DNA of 8,701 nucleotides from assembly GCA_027031875.1 (NCBI GenBank), contig JALVPH010000076.1, positions 1 through 8,701 on the forward strand, given 5' to 3'. Every line of letters starts with the position of its first letter. Position 1 is the stretch's first letter. The stretch is from Candidatus Parcubacteria bacterium. Lineage in GTDB: Bacteria > Patescibacteriota > Minisyncoccia > Phycocordibacterales > UBA1006. The notes below the pieces were generated by a model, which saw nothing but the letters and a program-made list of their open reading frames with translations, had not been told where the DNA came from and searched no databases. Shown piece by piece: positions 1-5,685 of this stretch. Position numbers and translations under genes: made by a program.

Positions 1-1481
1 GGCAATCATCTTCTGAGTACAACGAACGAGCACGCCTCCTTGCACTCCACGAGGACCTCACGAACTGGTATCACGAGCAGTTGATGAAAAATACAGATGC
101 ACTCGATTACCTCCATTCTCGCGGACTCACTGATGAAACAATTACCCACTTTCGTCTCGGTTTTGCTCCAAAAGAGTGGGGAAGTGCGGTGAGCTTTCTT
201 ACGACACGCGGATATTCAAAAGAGGAGATTGTGAAGTCAGGAGTGGGGGTAGAAAAGAAAGATGGAACGCTCTTTGACCGCTTTCGCTCGCGCATTCTCT
301 TTCCTCTCTTTGATACGCAAGGGCGAGTTGTTGCCTTTTCCGGAAGAATTTTCCAGGATGATCACCCAGCAAAGTACCTCAATAGTCCAGAGACGATACT
401 CTTCGAAAAATCAAAGATACTCTACCCTTACCATCTCGCAAAATCTGCATTCTCAAAAAACGACCTTGCGATTCTTGTGGAGGGGCAGTTTGATGTCGTG
501 CTTAGCCATCAGGCAGGGTATGAGAACACTGTGGCAGTATCAGGAACAGGGTTGAGTGAGGAACAGCTCTCTCTTATCGCACGCTTCACGAAACATATCG
601 CACTCGCACTCGATGCGGATCGCGCAGGAATTCGCGCAGCACGACGTGCGGTGAAAATGGCATACGCGCGTGATTTTGATGTTTCGCTCATTATTCTATC
701 GGAAGGAGAGGATCCGGCAGATACCATTCTTCGTTCGAAAGAGAAGTGGGACCTTCTCGTAAAGGAAGCAGTTGATTATATTGATTTTGAAATACAAGGA
801 GCGCTTCGCCACAAGCTCGATTTCTCGCAAAAGCTTAAGCTTCTACAGGAAGAGATTTTTCCTATCCTCACGGTGATGAAGAGTGCGCTCAAACGCGAAC
901 ATGCAATAGGGCGACTCGCACACTTTTTAGGAATGAGTAAGGAGTCTGTTGCTGATGATTTTCGTCGCTATTTGGAAACAATTCCTTCCTCTCAGAGGCA
1001 TCCATTCCTCGAGCTTTCCGAGCGTTCACAAGAAGCTTCTCGTTATACCATCGAAGAACCCTCACGAAAGATTCCTTCTGAGGAGGAGAGGAGAGATACA
1101 GAACGGGAGGCGATGCTCTTCGCGTATGCACTCGTTCAAAAAGATCCTCTCGCAATGGAAAAAGATGAGGAACTCCGATTACTCTTCAAACGAGTGTTTG
1201 GAGTGAGTGATGAAGAATCCCTCTTTGCTCCGCTCTCTGATGAAGAGAAGGAGATGATTCTCTTTGTAGTGGAGGAAGAAGAGATGACGACGAAGTATCT
1301 AAGGAAGAAAATCTTTGACAGTCTCGTTTTTCTCCGTATTCTGCAACTAGAAAAGAGGGCAAAAGAGATTGATGAGGAGATTAAGCGACTTTCTGTTCAT
1401 GCTCCAGATCGTGTTCCAGTAGAGCTTATGAAAGAAAGTCAGGAAGTGTTGAGTGAACTTACCACATTACGAGCAATGTAA
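1..1481 (+). CDS. dnaG: DNA primase DnaG, N-terminus cut off by the window edge
   Basis: DnaG makes the short RNA primers used by the replisome and is recruited by the replicative helicase DnaB. The frame is open from base 3, so the gene enters from the left. A TTG at 81 is only a Leu codon inside the protein, since the upstream codons (LLALHEDLTNWYHEQ) also match primase. About 492 residues are visible; the N-terminal zinc-binding domain lies outside. The polymerase domain shows the RILFPLFD and PAKYLNSPET motifs. The TOPRIM fold follows with EGQFDV (Glu codon at 480), the ALDADRAG acidic pair (Asp codon at 612) and a GEDPAD motif. EGQFDV and DAD replace the commoner EGYMDV and DGD, but the acidic residues are kept. 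The charged helical C-terminus (from about base 1260) fits the helicase-interaction domain. It ends TAA, 17 bases before rpoD, so co-transcription is likely. Confidence 0.95.
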   Translation, partial: QSSSEYNERARLLALHEDLTNWYHEQLMKNTDALDYLHSRGLTDETITHFRLGFAPKEWGSAVSFLTTRGYSKEEIVKSGVGVEKKDGTLFDRFRSRILFPLFDTQGRVVAFSGRIFQDDHPAKYLNSPETILFEKSKILYPYHLAKSAFSKNDLAILVEGQFDVVLSHQAGYENTVAVSGTGLSEEQLSLIARFTKHIALALDADRAGIRAARRAVKMAYARDFDVSLIILSEGEDPADTILRSKEKWDLLVKEAVDYIDFEIQGALRHKLDFSQKLKLLQEEIFPILTVMKSALKREHAIGRLAHFLGMSKESVADDFRRYLETIPSSQRHPFLELSERSQEASRYTIEEPSRKIPSEEERRDTEREAMLFAYALVQKDPLAMEKDEELRLLFKRVFGVSDEESLFAPLSDEEKEMILFVVEEEEMTTKYLRKKIFDSLVFLRILQLEKRAKEIDEEIKRLSVHAPDRVPVELMKESQEVLSELTTLRAM

Positions 1482-1498
1482 CCGTATGATGAATACCT

Positions 1499-3010
1499 AT
1501 GGCAACGACAAAGAGTAAAAAGAAAAAAGAGGAGAAAGTAACAAAGGAGGAAAAGAAGACTACATCATCTTCGAAGAAACGAACGTGCAAGACGAAGAAG
1601 ACGAGCTCTTCTAAGAAAGAGGTAAAGAAAACAAGTGCAACAAAAAAAAGCGAAAAAAAAGCAACAGAGAAGACAACAAAGACAAAAAAGACAGGGGAGA
1701 AAGAGGAGAAAAAGACAGTGAAGAAGACGAGTACAAAGAAAAAGACTTCATCAACAACTGAGAAAAAAACATCTTCTTCAGCGAAGAAGAGTACTTCATC
1801 GTCTGTTTCGAAAAAGAAATCAAACACAAAGAAAAAGAAGAATAAAGGGAAGCCCTCACTTCAGTCGCTCGATGAGCTTCGTGATAATCCAGAGGCGCTT
1901 GAGGCAGAAGTAGCGAAGCGGGAGGCAAAAATGAGAGAGCTTATTGCACGAGGTGAGAAACGAGGTTTTCTCACATATGCGGAGATTCTCAAAACCTTTC
2001 CGGATATCGAGGAAGATATTCAGTTTTTGGATGAAATTTATGAACGTCTCAATAATGCAGAGATTGAGGTAATTGATTCTGCTGTCTCAAAGAAGAAATC
2101 ATCAGGAGGACTTCTCGATCTCGATGTAACTGATGAGGATATTCTCGAGAGTGACTTCATTACGAAGAAAGGTCCTAGCACGAAAGATTCAATTCAGATG
2201 TATCTCAGAGAAATCGGACGTTACCCGCTCATTAAGGCAGCGGACGAGATAGAGCTCGCAAAGCGAATCGAAGCAGGGGATGAGGAGGCAAAGAACCTCC
2301 TCGCGAAAGCGAACCTCCGTCTCGTTGTTTCCATTGCGAAGAAGCACGTAGGGAGGAGTCCAAACCTTACCCTCCTTGACCTCATTCAAGAGGGAAACAT
2401 TGGTCTCTTTAAAGCAGTGGAGAAATTTGATTGGAGGAGAGGGTTTAAGTTCTCTACCTATGCGACATGGTGGATCCGTCAGTCGATTACGCGTGCGCTT
2501 GCTGATCAATCTCGCACAATCCGCATTCCTGTCCATATGGTAGAGACGATTACGAAGTACAAGCGTATCTCAAAGGAGATGACACGAGAGCTTGGGAGGG
2601 AACCAAGCCCTCAGGAGGTTGCGGATCGTATGGGCATTGAGGTAGATAAGATTCACCTTATTGAGAAAATTAACAAGGCGACGATGTCTTTAGAGGAACC
2701 TATTAATTCTGATGATGATGGAAAGTCAACACGAGGAGAGTTTATTGCAGACGATAAGATTCCATCCCCAGATCGAGATTCCTCACATTCTATCCTACGA
2801 GAACAGCTCAATAAAATTCTCGAAGAATTGAACGACAAGGAGCGAAGAATTATTGAACTCCGCTATGGGCTTCGTGATGGGGTTAGCCATACCCTCGAGG
2901 AGGTAGGACGAAAGTTTGGGGTGACGCGTGAGCGTATTCGCCAGATTGAGGCAAAGGTTCACGAGAAAATTCGCATGAACGAGGAAATACGAAAGCTGAA
3001 AGATTTTTAG
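1499..3010 (+). CDS. rpoD: Primary RNA polymerase sigma factor (sigma-70/RpoD) with lysine-rich N-terminal extension
   Basis: This 503-residue housekeeping sigma factor directs RNA polymerase to -35/-10 promoters. Residues 2-118 are low-complexity Lys/Ser/Thr (47 lysines, about 40%), with one Cys. Residues about 119-195 resemble a region 1.1-like helical domain ([19 protein letters not shown]). Region 1.2 begins near 229 ([16 protein letters not shown]). Region 2 spans about 270-345, with [12 protein letters not shown], the core-binding [12 protein letters not shown], the -10 recognition/melting [16 protein letters not shown] and RIPVHM. Region 3 follows. Region 4 (about 430-503) has the -35 helix-turn-helix [22 protein letters not shown]. 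The usual LRKLRHPSR tail after it is replaced by [16 protein letters not shown]. The ATG at 1499 has no Shine-Dalgarno but is preceded by T, like other starts here. It follows dnaG closely and is closed by a strong terminator. Confidence 0.97.
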   Translation: MATTKSKKKKEEKVTKEEKKTTSSSKKRTCKTKKTSSSKKEVKKTSATKKSEKKATEKTTKTKKTGEKEEKKTVKKTSTKKKTSSTTEKKTSSSAKKSTSSSVSKKKSNTKKKKNKGKPSLQSLDELRDNPEALEAEVAKREAKMRELIARGEKRGFLTYAEILKTFPDIEEDIQFLDEIYERLNNAEIEVIDSAVSKKKSSGGLLDLDVTDEDILESDFITKKGPSTKDSIQMYLREIGRYPLIKAADEIELAKRIEAGDEEAKNLLAKANLRLVVSIAKKHVGRSPNLTLLDLIQEGNIGLFKAVEKFDWRRGFKFSTYATWWIRQSITRALADQSRTIRIPVHMVETITKYKRISKEMTRELGREPSPQEVADRMGIEVDKIHLIEKINKATMSLEEPINSDDDGKSTRGEFIADDKIPSPDRDSSHSILREQLNKILEELNDKERRIIELRYGLRDGVSHTLEEVGRKFGVTRERIRQIEAKVHEKIRMNEEIRKLKDF

Positions 3011-3030
3011 AAAAGGAAGCAGAAAAAGGA

Positions 3031-3075
3031 GGGCGGGCGAGATTGCGTTTACAAACGCAATCTCGTCCGCCTTTT
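3031..3075 (+). terminator. Intrinsic terminator after rpoD
   Basis: An 18-bp inverted repeat (3032-3049 with 3054-3071, one G-U pair, loop TACA) is followed by TTTT and preceded by an A-rich run. It lies 21 bases after the rpoD stop codon. It is one of the two most convincing terminators in the window and should end the dnaG-rpoD transcript. Confidence 0.95.
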
Positions 3076-3109
3076 GACTTTCTCTCTCATTCCATTACTC
3101 TCTCTCCTT

Positions 3110-3625
3110 ATGGAAGAAGTAAAATATCAAGGAAAATACGTAACAGTCACAGAAGAGGTAATTGATGGTCATACCTATGAACGGGTAAAGCTTCGCGAGG
3201 GAGTTCATCTCATTCCCTACCGACGAGAAGATAATAAAATTCTCTTAATGAAAGAGTATCGAGTTCACGAAGGCGGAGCTCGATGGAAGTTCGTCTCTGG
3301 CTGGGTTGATAAGGAGGGGAAAGATGCACTTCAACACGCAAAGGAGGAGCTTGCAGAAGAGCTTGGTCTCTGGGCAGAATCATGGAAAGAAATTTTTGCG
3401 GAAAAGAACAGACAAGCTACTTGCTCTACAGGAATTCACGTCTTTCTCTGTGAGCACATTCACCCACTCGAACAGAAGCCAGATAATCCAGATACAGGGG
3501 AGGTACTCGATTCAAAATGGTTTTCACTCAACGAACTCATTCAACTTATAGAAGAGGGAAACATAAAAAACCCAGCGCCATTTCTTGCAGCGGTAGTGTT
3601 TCTCCTTAAAAAACAAGAGAGCTAA
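3110..3625 (+). CDS. Nudix hydrolase, ADP-ribose pyrophosphatase-like, degenerate Nudix box
   Basis: This 171-residue protein should hydrolyse a nucleoside diphosphate linked to another group; ADP-ribose or a nucleotide sugar is the best guess from overall form, but the substrate is not provable. A family-like strand (KILLMKEYR) precedes the Nudix box starting at Gly64 (GWVDKEGKDALQHA, then KEELAEELGL). The metal-binding core EExxEE (Glu79/80 and Glu83/84) and the final GL are kept. The Arg that normally precedes the first catalytic Glu is Glu79, the upstream Glu is replaced by Lys71 or Gly70, and the loop is one residue longer. The C-terminal half (GIHVFLCEHI, GEVLDSKWFSLNELIQLIEEG) matches the ADPRase pattern. 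A frame from TTG at 3074 is rejected because that codon lies in the terminator T-run. ATG 3110 has the local T-ATG context. The 34-base leader is nearly all pyrimidine, with no Shine-Dalgarno and no convincing -10 box. Confidence 0.85.
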   Translation: MEEVKYQGKYVTVTEEVIDGHTYERVKLREGVHLIPYRREDNKILLMKEYRVHEGGARWKFVSGWVDKEGKDALQHAKEELAEELGLWAESWKEIFAEKNRQATCSTGIHVFLCEHIHPLEQKPDNPDTGEVLDSKWFSLNELIQLIEEGNIKNPAPFLAAVVFLLKKQES

Positions 3626-3652
3626 AAAGAAAAGGCGTGCAAATGCACGCCT
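3624..3652 (-). terminator. Minus-strand terminator for dsbB, overlapping the Nudix stop codon
   Basis: A 7-bp stem (3634-3640 with 3645-3651, four-base loop; an outer A-T pair extends it) is read on the minus strand as a GC-rich hairpin followed by TTTTCTTTTT. On the plus strand no T-run follows, so the signal is directional for transcripts arriving from dsbB. The T-tract overlaps the TAA of the Nudix gene, so the two convergent genes share these bases. Confidence 0.75.
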
Positions 3653-3656
3653 CGCC

Positions 3657-3685
3657 CGTCATTCCGGACTTGATCCGGAATCCAG
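3657..3685. repeat. Palindromic repeat, copy 1 (CTTGA loop)
   Basis: An 8-bp perfect stem (ATTCCGGA 3661-3668 with TCCGGAAT 3674-3681) encloses the loop CTTGA, flanked by CGTC and CCAG. A second copy with a different stem but the same loop and flank lies at 3748-3803. The form resembles dispersed small palindromes of the ATTCC-N-GGAAT type, such as Neisseria dRS3, known from many bacterial genomes. Whether it is repeated elsewhere in this genome cannot be seen here. Confidence 0.75.
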
Positions 3686-3686
3686 T

Positions 3687-3718
3687 AAAGGAGGCGGCAC
3701 ATTCGTGCCGCCGCCTTT
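3687..3718. terminator. GC-rich hairpin, possible Nudix terminator
   Basis: AAAGG (3687-3691) pairs with CCTTT (3714-3718), and GGCGGCAC (3693-3700) pairs with GTGCCGCC (3705-3712). One A/G mismatch separates the two stems, and the loop is ATTC. It is the most stable structure of the convergent region. It is followed on the plus strand only by TTTC, partly inside the stem, so a terminator role for the Nudix gene is plausible but weak. Confidence 0.5.
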
Positions 3719-3721
3719 CAA

Positions 3722-3742
3722 GAAAACTCCTTTGTAGTTTTC
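3722..3742. other. Small hairpin of unknown role
   Basis: GAAAACT (3722-3728) pairs with AGTTTTC (3736-3742), loop CCTTTGT. It is A/T-rich and lies between the GC hairpin and the second palindromic repeat. Its minus-strand sequence shares AAAACTAC..GGAGT with the end of dsbB, separated by three extra bases, which may be chance. Confidence 0.4.
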
Positions 3743-3747
3743 CTGTT

Positions 3748-3803
3748 ATTCCCAACTTGACCTGTCCCTCACACAGAATCTGTGTGAGGGGTTGGGAATC
3801 TAG
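3748..3803. repeat. Palindromic repeat, copy 2, with nested hairpin
   Basis: The outer stem ATTCCCAAC (3748-3756) pairs with GTTGGGAAT (3791-3799), followed by CTAG. ATTCC, ACTTGA and GGAAT match copy 1, while the middle stem pairs differ on both arms so that pairing is kept. After CTTGA there are 31 extra bases (3761-3791). These form an 11-bp hairpin, CCCTCACACAG (3766-3776) with CTGTGTGAGGG (3780-3790), loop AAT. A further 5-bp palindrome, CTAGA-GTGT-TCTAG, follows at 3800-3813. Confidence 0.75.
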
Positions 3804-3825
3804 AGTGTTCTAGCTTTAGGAGAGA

Positions 3826-4377
3826 TTACTCCGTAGTTTTTCTCTTTTTTGATAGCACAAGTACCGAAAGTACAATCAAAAAGAGAAACACACTCGCACT
3901 CACTACCGGGAAGGTAATAAATCCAAACTTCAACATGTGAATTTGGGAGCAGCTCGCTGCTTCCTCAAACCCACAACTTATCCCTGCCGAGGAAGCAATC
4001 TGATATTGCCAGAGTGTTTGATATATTGCGAGTAAAAATCCCGGAATGGAGAATGCGAGAATGTTTTTTGCGAGTATTCTTTTCTCTCTGTGTAACCATG
4101 CGACGAGGAGAACGATGAGTTGGGGAAAGAGGAGGATGCGTTGGAACCAGCAGAGCTTACACGCGGGAACTGCGTAGTACTCTGAATAGAGGAGACTTCC
4201 TATCGTTGAGAGGAGGATCACAACGAAGGTAATGAGAAAGAATTTCTTCTCTACCTTCTCTACAATTCGTCGCAAGACTGTTTTTCTGCTCATAGCAAGA
4301 AAAGCAACGATAAGTGTACCCAGTTGAAGGAGGAGTGCACCACATGCGGTGAGCGTCTCAAATGTGTTAATATCCAT
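3826..4377 (-). CDS. dsbB: DsbB/BdbC-type disulfide bond formation membrane protein
   Basis: DsbB-family proteins reoxidise an extracytoplasmic thiol oxidase (DsbA/BdbD type) and pass the electrons to quinone. This 183-residue protein is strongly hydrophobic, with predicted membrane segments near 9-29, 46-64, 80-95, 101-123 and 153-175. The first redox pair is Cys73-Lys-Leu-Cys76 followed by WFQRILLFPQ, a BdbC-like signature. The second loop pair is Cys135 and Cys143. Typical BdbC has four helices in about 140 residues, so the first helix looks like an addition, which would place the N-terminus outside. An upstream ATG at 4404 in the same frame is rejected because it lies within the promoter spacer; ATG 4377 has the AGCATATGG context seen at other starts. 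No DsbA partner is in the window. It is divergent from infA and convergent with the Nudix gene. Confidence 0.88.
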   Translation of the reverse strand: MDINTFETLTACGALLLQLGTLIVAFLAMSRKTVLRRIVEKVEKKFFLITFVVILLSTIGSLLYSEYYAVPACKLCWFQRILLFPQLIVLLVAWLHREKRILAKNILAFSIPGFLLAIYQTLWQYQIASSAGISCGFEEAASCSQIHMLKFGFITFPVVSASVFLFLIVLSVLVLSKKRKTTE

Positions 4378-4386
4378 ATGCTCGCT

Positions 4387-4415
4387 ATGATAGCACAACT
4401 TCATAAATATGAAAA
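4387..4415 (-). promoter_or_regulatory. Promoter for dsbB
   Basis: On the minus strand, TTTTCA (4410-4415) and TATCAT (4387-4392) are separated by 17 bases, with a TG one base upstream of the -10 box (extended -10). Only 9 bases separate the -10 box from the ATG at 4377, so transcription should begin almost at the start codon. This is a prediction from consensus match only. Confidence 0.6.
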
Positions 4416-4419
4416 AAAT

Positions 4420-4447
4420 TTGACTCTATTTTACTTTTTGATATGAT
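4420..4447 (+). promoter_or_regulatory. Promoter for the infA ribosomal-protein operon
   Basis: TTGACT (4420-4425) and TATGAT (4442-4447) each match the sigma-70 consensus at 5 of 6 positions. The spacer is 16 bases and a TG extended -10 sits at 4439-4440. Only 12 bases separate the -10 box from the infA ATG, giving a leader of roughly 5-6 bases. It is back-to-back with the dsbB promoter; the two -35 boxes are 4 bases apart. Confidence 0.8.
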
Positions 4448-4459
4448 GCCTGCATCGCA

Positions 4460-4684
4460 ATGAGTAAAGACGAAAAGAATATTATCAAAGGGATAGTGGT
4501 GGAATCTCTTCCGAATACCATGTTTCTCATTCAGCCAGAAGGAACAGAGAGCGAGGATGAACGCATCCTTGCATATTTGGCTGGGAAAATGAAGTTATAT
4601 CGCATTCGTGTGTTGGTTGGTGATACGGTTGAGGTTCTCTTAGATCCCTACGGGGGAAAAGGCCGTATTATTAAGCGACTCTAG
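4460..4684 (+). CDS. infA: Translation initiation factor IF-1
   Basis: IF-1 is a cytoplasmic OB-fold (S1-like) protein that occupies the A site of the 30S subunit during initiation. At 74 residues it has the usual family length (72 in E. coli). Recognisable blocks are ESLPNTMFLIQ, AGKMKLYRIRVLVGDTVEV and DPYGGKGRIIKR. It is the first gene of the ribosomal operon and lies directly behind its promoter. Its start is the only one in the window preceded by A rather than T, and no Shine-Dalgarno sequence could fit in the predicted short leader. It is followed by rpmJ after 18 T-rich bases. In many Gram-positive genomes secY-adk-map precede infA; here dsbB lies upstream on the other strand. Confidence 0.96.
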   Translation: MSKDEKNIIKGIVVESLPNTMFLIQPEGTESEDERILAYLAGKMKLYRIRVLVGDTVEVLLDPYGGKGRIIKRL

Positions 4685-4702
4685 CGATTTATTTTTTAGT
4701 GT

Positions 4703-4816
4703 ATGAAGGTTAAATCATCAATTAAAAAGCGATCTCCAGAGGACAAGATTGTTCGTCGAAAGGGGAGGTTGTATCGCATTAATAAGCTAAAGAGAAGGAA
4801 CAATGCACGTCAGTAG
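4703..4816 (+). CDS. rpmJ: Ribosomal protein bL36, zinc-free form
   Basis: A 37-codon gene between infA and rpsM, exactly the family length. It starts [10 protein letters not shown] and contains [13 protein letters not shown], matching L36, the smallest 50S protein. The four zinc ligands of the classical form (Cys11, Cys14, Cys27, His32) are replaced by Ser11, Asp14, Asn27 and Arg32. This is therefore a zinc-independent (C-minus) L36. The ATG at 4703 follows TGT and lacks a Shine-Dalgarno. The position matches the conserved infA-rpmJ-rpsM order. Confidence 0.93.
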   Translation: MKVKSSIKKRSPEDKIVRRKGRLYRINKLKRRNNARQ

Positions 4817-4841
4817 CATTGATCTTTTGTCGTTAATTTAG

Positions 4842-4847
4842 AAGGAG
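4842..4847 (+). promoter_or_regulatory. Shine-Dalgarno sequence of rpsM
   Basis: AAGGAG ends 6 bases before the rpsM ATG. It is the only clear, well-spaced Shine-Dalgarno sequence in front of any gene in the window, and it lies in a 37-base gap after rpmJ. Confidence 0.85.
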
Positions 4848-4853
4848 AAGTAT

Positions 4854-5231
4854 ATGAGACTTTTTGGAATTACAATTCCTGAGAACAAGCAGATTCAGTA
4901 CGGACTGACTGTCATCTATGGAATAGGACTCTCACGTGCCCAAGAGATTCTTAATCGTGCTGGGATTCCTCGTGAGACAAAAACGAAGGACCTCACACCA
5001 GACGATGAGAAAAAGATTCGTGCAATCGTGGAGGAGTATACCCTTGAGGGAGATTTACGAAGAAAGGTGAGTCAGGACATCAAGCGACTCATCGACATTG
5101 GGTCGTATCGAGGTGGTCGTCACACACGACGACTTCCTGTTCGTGGACAGCGAACGAAGACGAATAACCGAACGCGACGAGGTAACAAGCGTGTTACGAT
5201 GGGTTCGGGAAGAATTAAGGTGAAGAAATAG
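4854..5231 (+). CDS. rpsM: Ribosomal protein uS13
   Basis: S13 sits in the head of the 30S subunit and contacts the P-site tRNA and the 50S subunit. The 125-residue sequence shows all family blocks: ALT/YGIG-like LTVIYGIGLSRAQEIL, the helix-two-turn-helix region, EGDLRRKVSQDIKRLIDIGSYRGGRH, and the hallmark LPVRGQRTKTNNRTRRG. The basic C-terminus ends in VKK, slightly longer than typical. The start is fixed by the AAGGAG sequence. rpsK follows after 7 bases. Confidence 0.97.
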   Translation: MRLFGITIPENKQIQYGLTVIYGIGLSRAQEILNRAGIPRETKTKDLTPDDEKKIRAIVEEYTLEGDLRRKVSQDIKRLIDIGSYRGGRHTRRLPVRGQRTKTNNRTRRGNKRVTMGSGRIKVKK

Positions 5232-5238
5232 TTAGCGT

Positions 5239-5676
5239 ATGGGAAAGAAAAGAATTGTAAAACAGAAGGGGCGCGCAATGGATAAGAACTTGCGTTCGCG
5301 AGTACTCTCACGCGTTCCTAAAAAGAAACTTGCGAAGGCAATTGTGCACGTGCAAGCAACCTACAACAATACGAAGGTTCTCGTTACAGATGAGAAGGGG
5401 AATGCGGTAATGTTCTCCTCATCTGGGTCGCTCGGATTTAAAGGAGCAAAAAAGGGAACTCCGTACGCAGCTGCGAAGGTAGGTGAGGTTCTTGGAGAGA
5501 AGGCAGAGATGATGGGGATTAAGGAGATTGAGGTAGTAGTGAAAGGAGTTGGATCAGGAAGGGAGTCCGCAATTCGTGGATTTATCTCAAAGTCGAGTGC
5601 AGAAATTACTAAGATTGAGGACAGAACTCCAGTTCCGTTTAACGGGCCACGTCCTCGTAAGGCACGACGCGTATAG
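5239..5676 (+). CDS. rpsK: Ribosomal protein uS11
   Basis: S11 forms part of the 30S platform near the mRNA exit (E-site) region. It is 145 residues, with a basic N-terminal extension of about 30. The core is clear: AIVHVQATYNNTKVLVTD, SSSGSLGFKGAKKGTPYAA and VKGVGSGRESAIRG. The C-terminal signature, usually PHNGCRPPKRRRV, reads PFNGPRPRKARRV. The Asn-Gly pair that becomes isoaspartate in E. coli S11 is retained, while the preceding His is Phe. The start ATG (context AGCGTATGG) lacks a Shine-Dalgarno; a second in-frame ATG at 5278 would give a shorter protein and cannot be excluded. Confidence 0.96.
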   Translation: MGKKRIVKQKGRAMDKNLRSRVLSRVPKKKLAKAIVHVQATYNNTKVLVTDEKGNAVMFSSSGSLGFKGAKKGTPYAAAKVGEVLGEKAEMMGIKEIEVVVKGVGSGRESAIRGFISKSSAEITKIEDRTPVPFNGPRPRKARRV

Positions 5677-5685
5677 AAGAAGCAT

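Noticed and set aside
81..86. TTG-ATG as the start of dnaG
   Set aside because: The frame is open to base 3 and the upstream codons encode typical primase sequence, so this is an internal Leu-Met.
1499..1852. The lysine-rich stretch as a sign of a frameshift or mis-called start in rpoD
   Set aside because: The frame is continuous, no better start with the local context lies at its end, and it follows dnaG by 17 bases as expected for the real gene boundary.
1459..1928. Long minus-strand open frames rich in Phe and Val opposite the start of rpoD
   Set aside because: They are the mirror of the purine-rich lysine tail, with extreme composition and no independent start signals.
3074..3109. TTG-initiated 12-residue hydrophobic extension of the Nudix protein, signal-peptide-like
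   Set aside because: The TTG lies within the T-run of the rpoD terminator, and the extension matches nothing in the Nudix family; ATG 3110 fits better.
3722..3850. Short direct similarity between the hairpin at 3722-3742 and the end of dsbB (AAAACTAC..GGAGT on the minus strand)
   Set aside because: Only about a dozen bases match with a three-base gap; compatible with chance in A/T-rich sequence.
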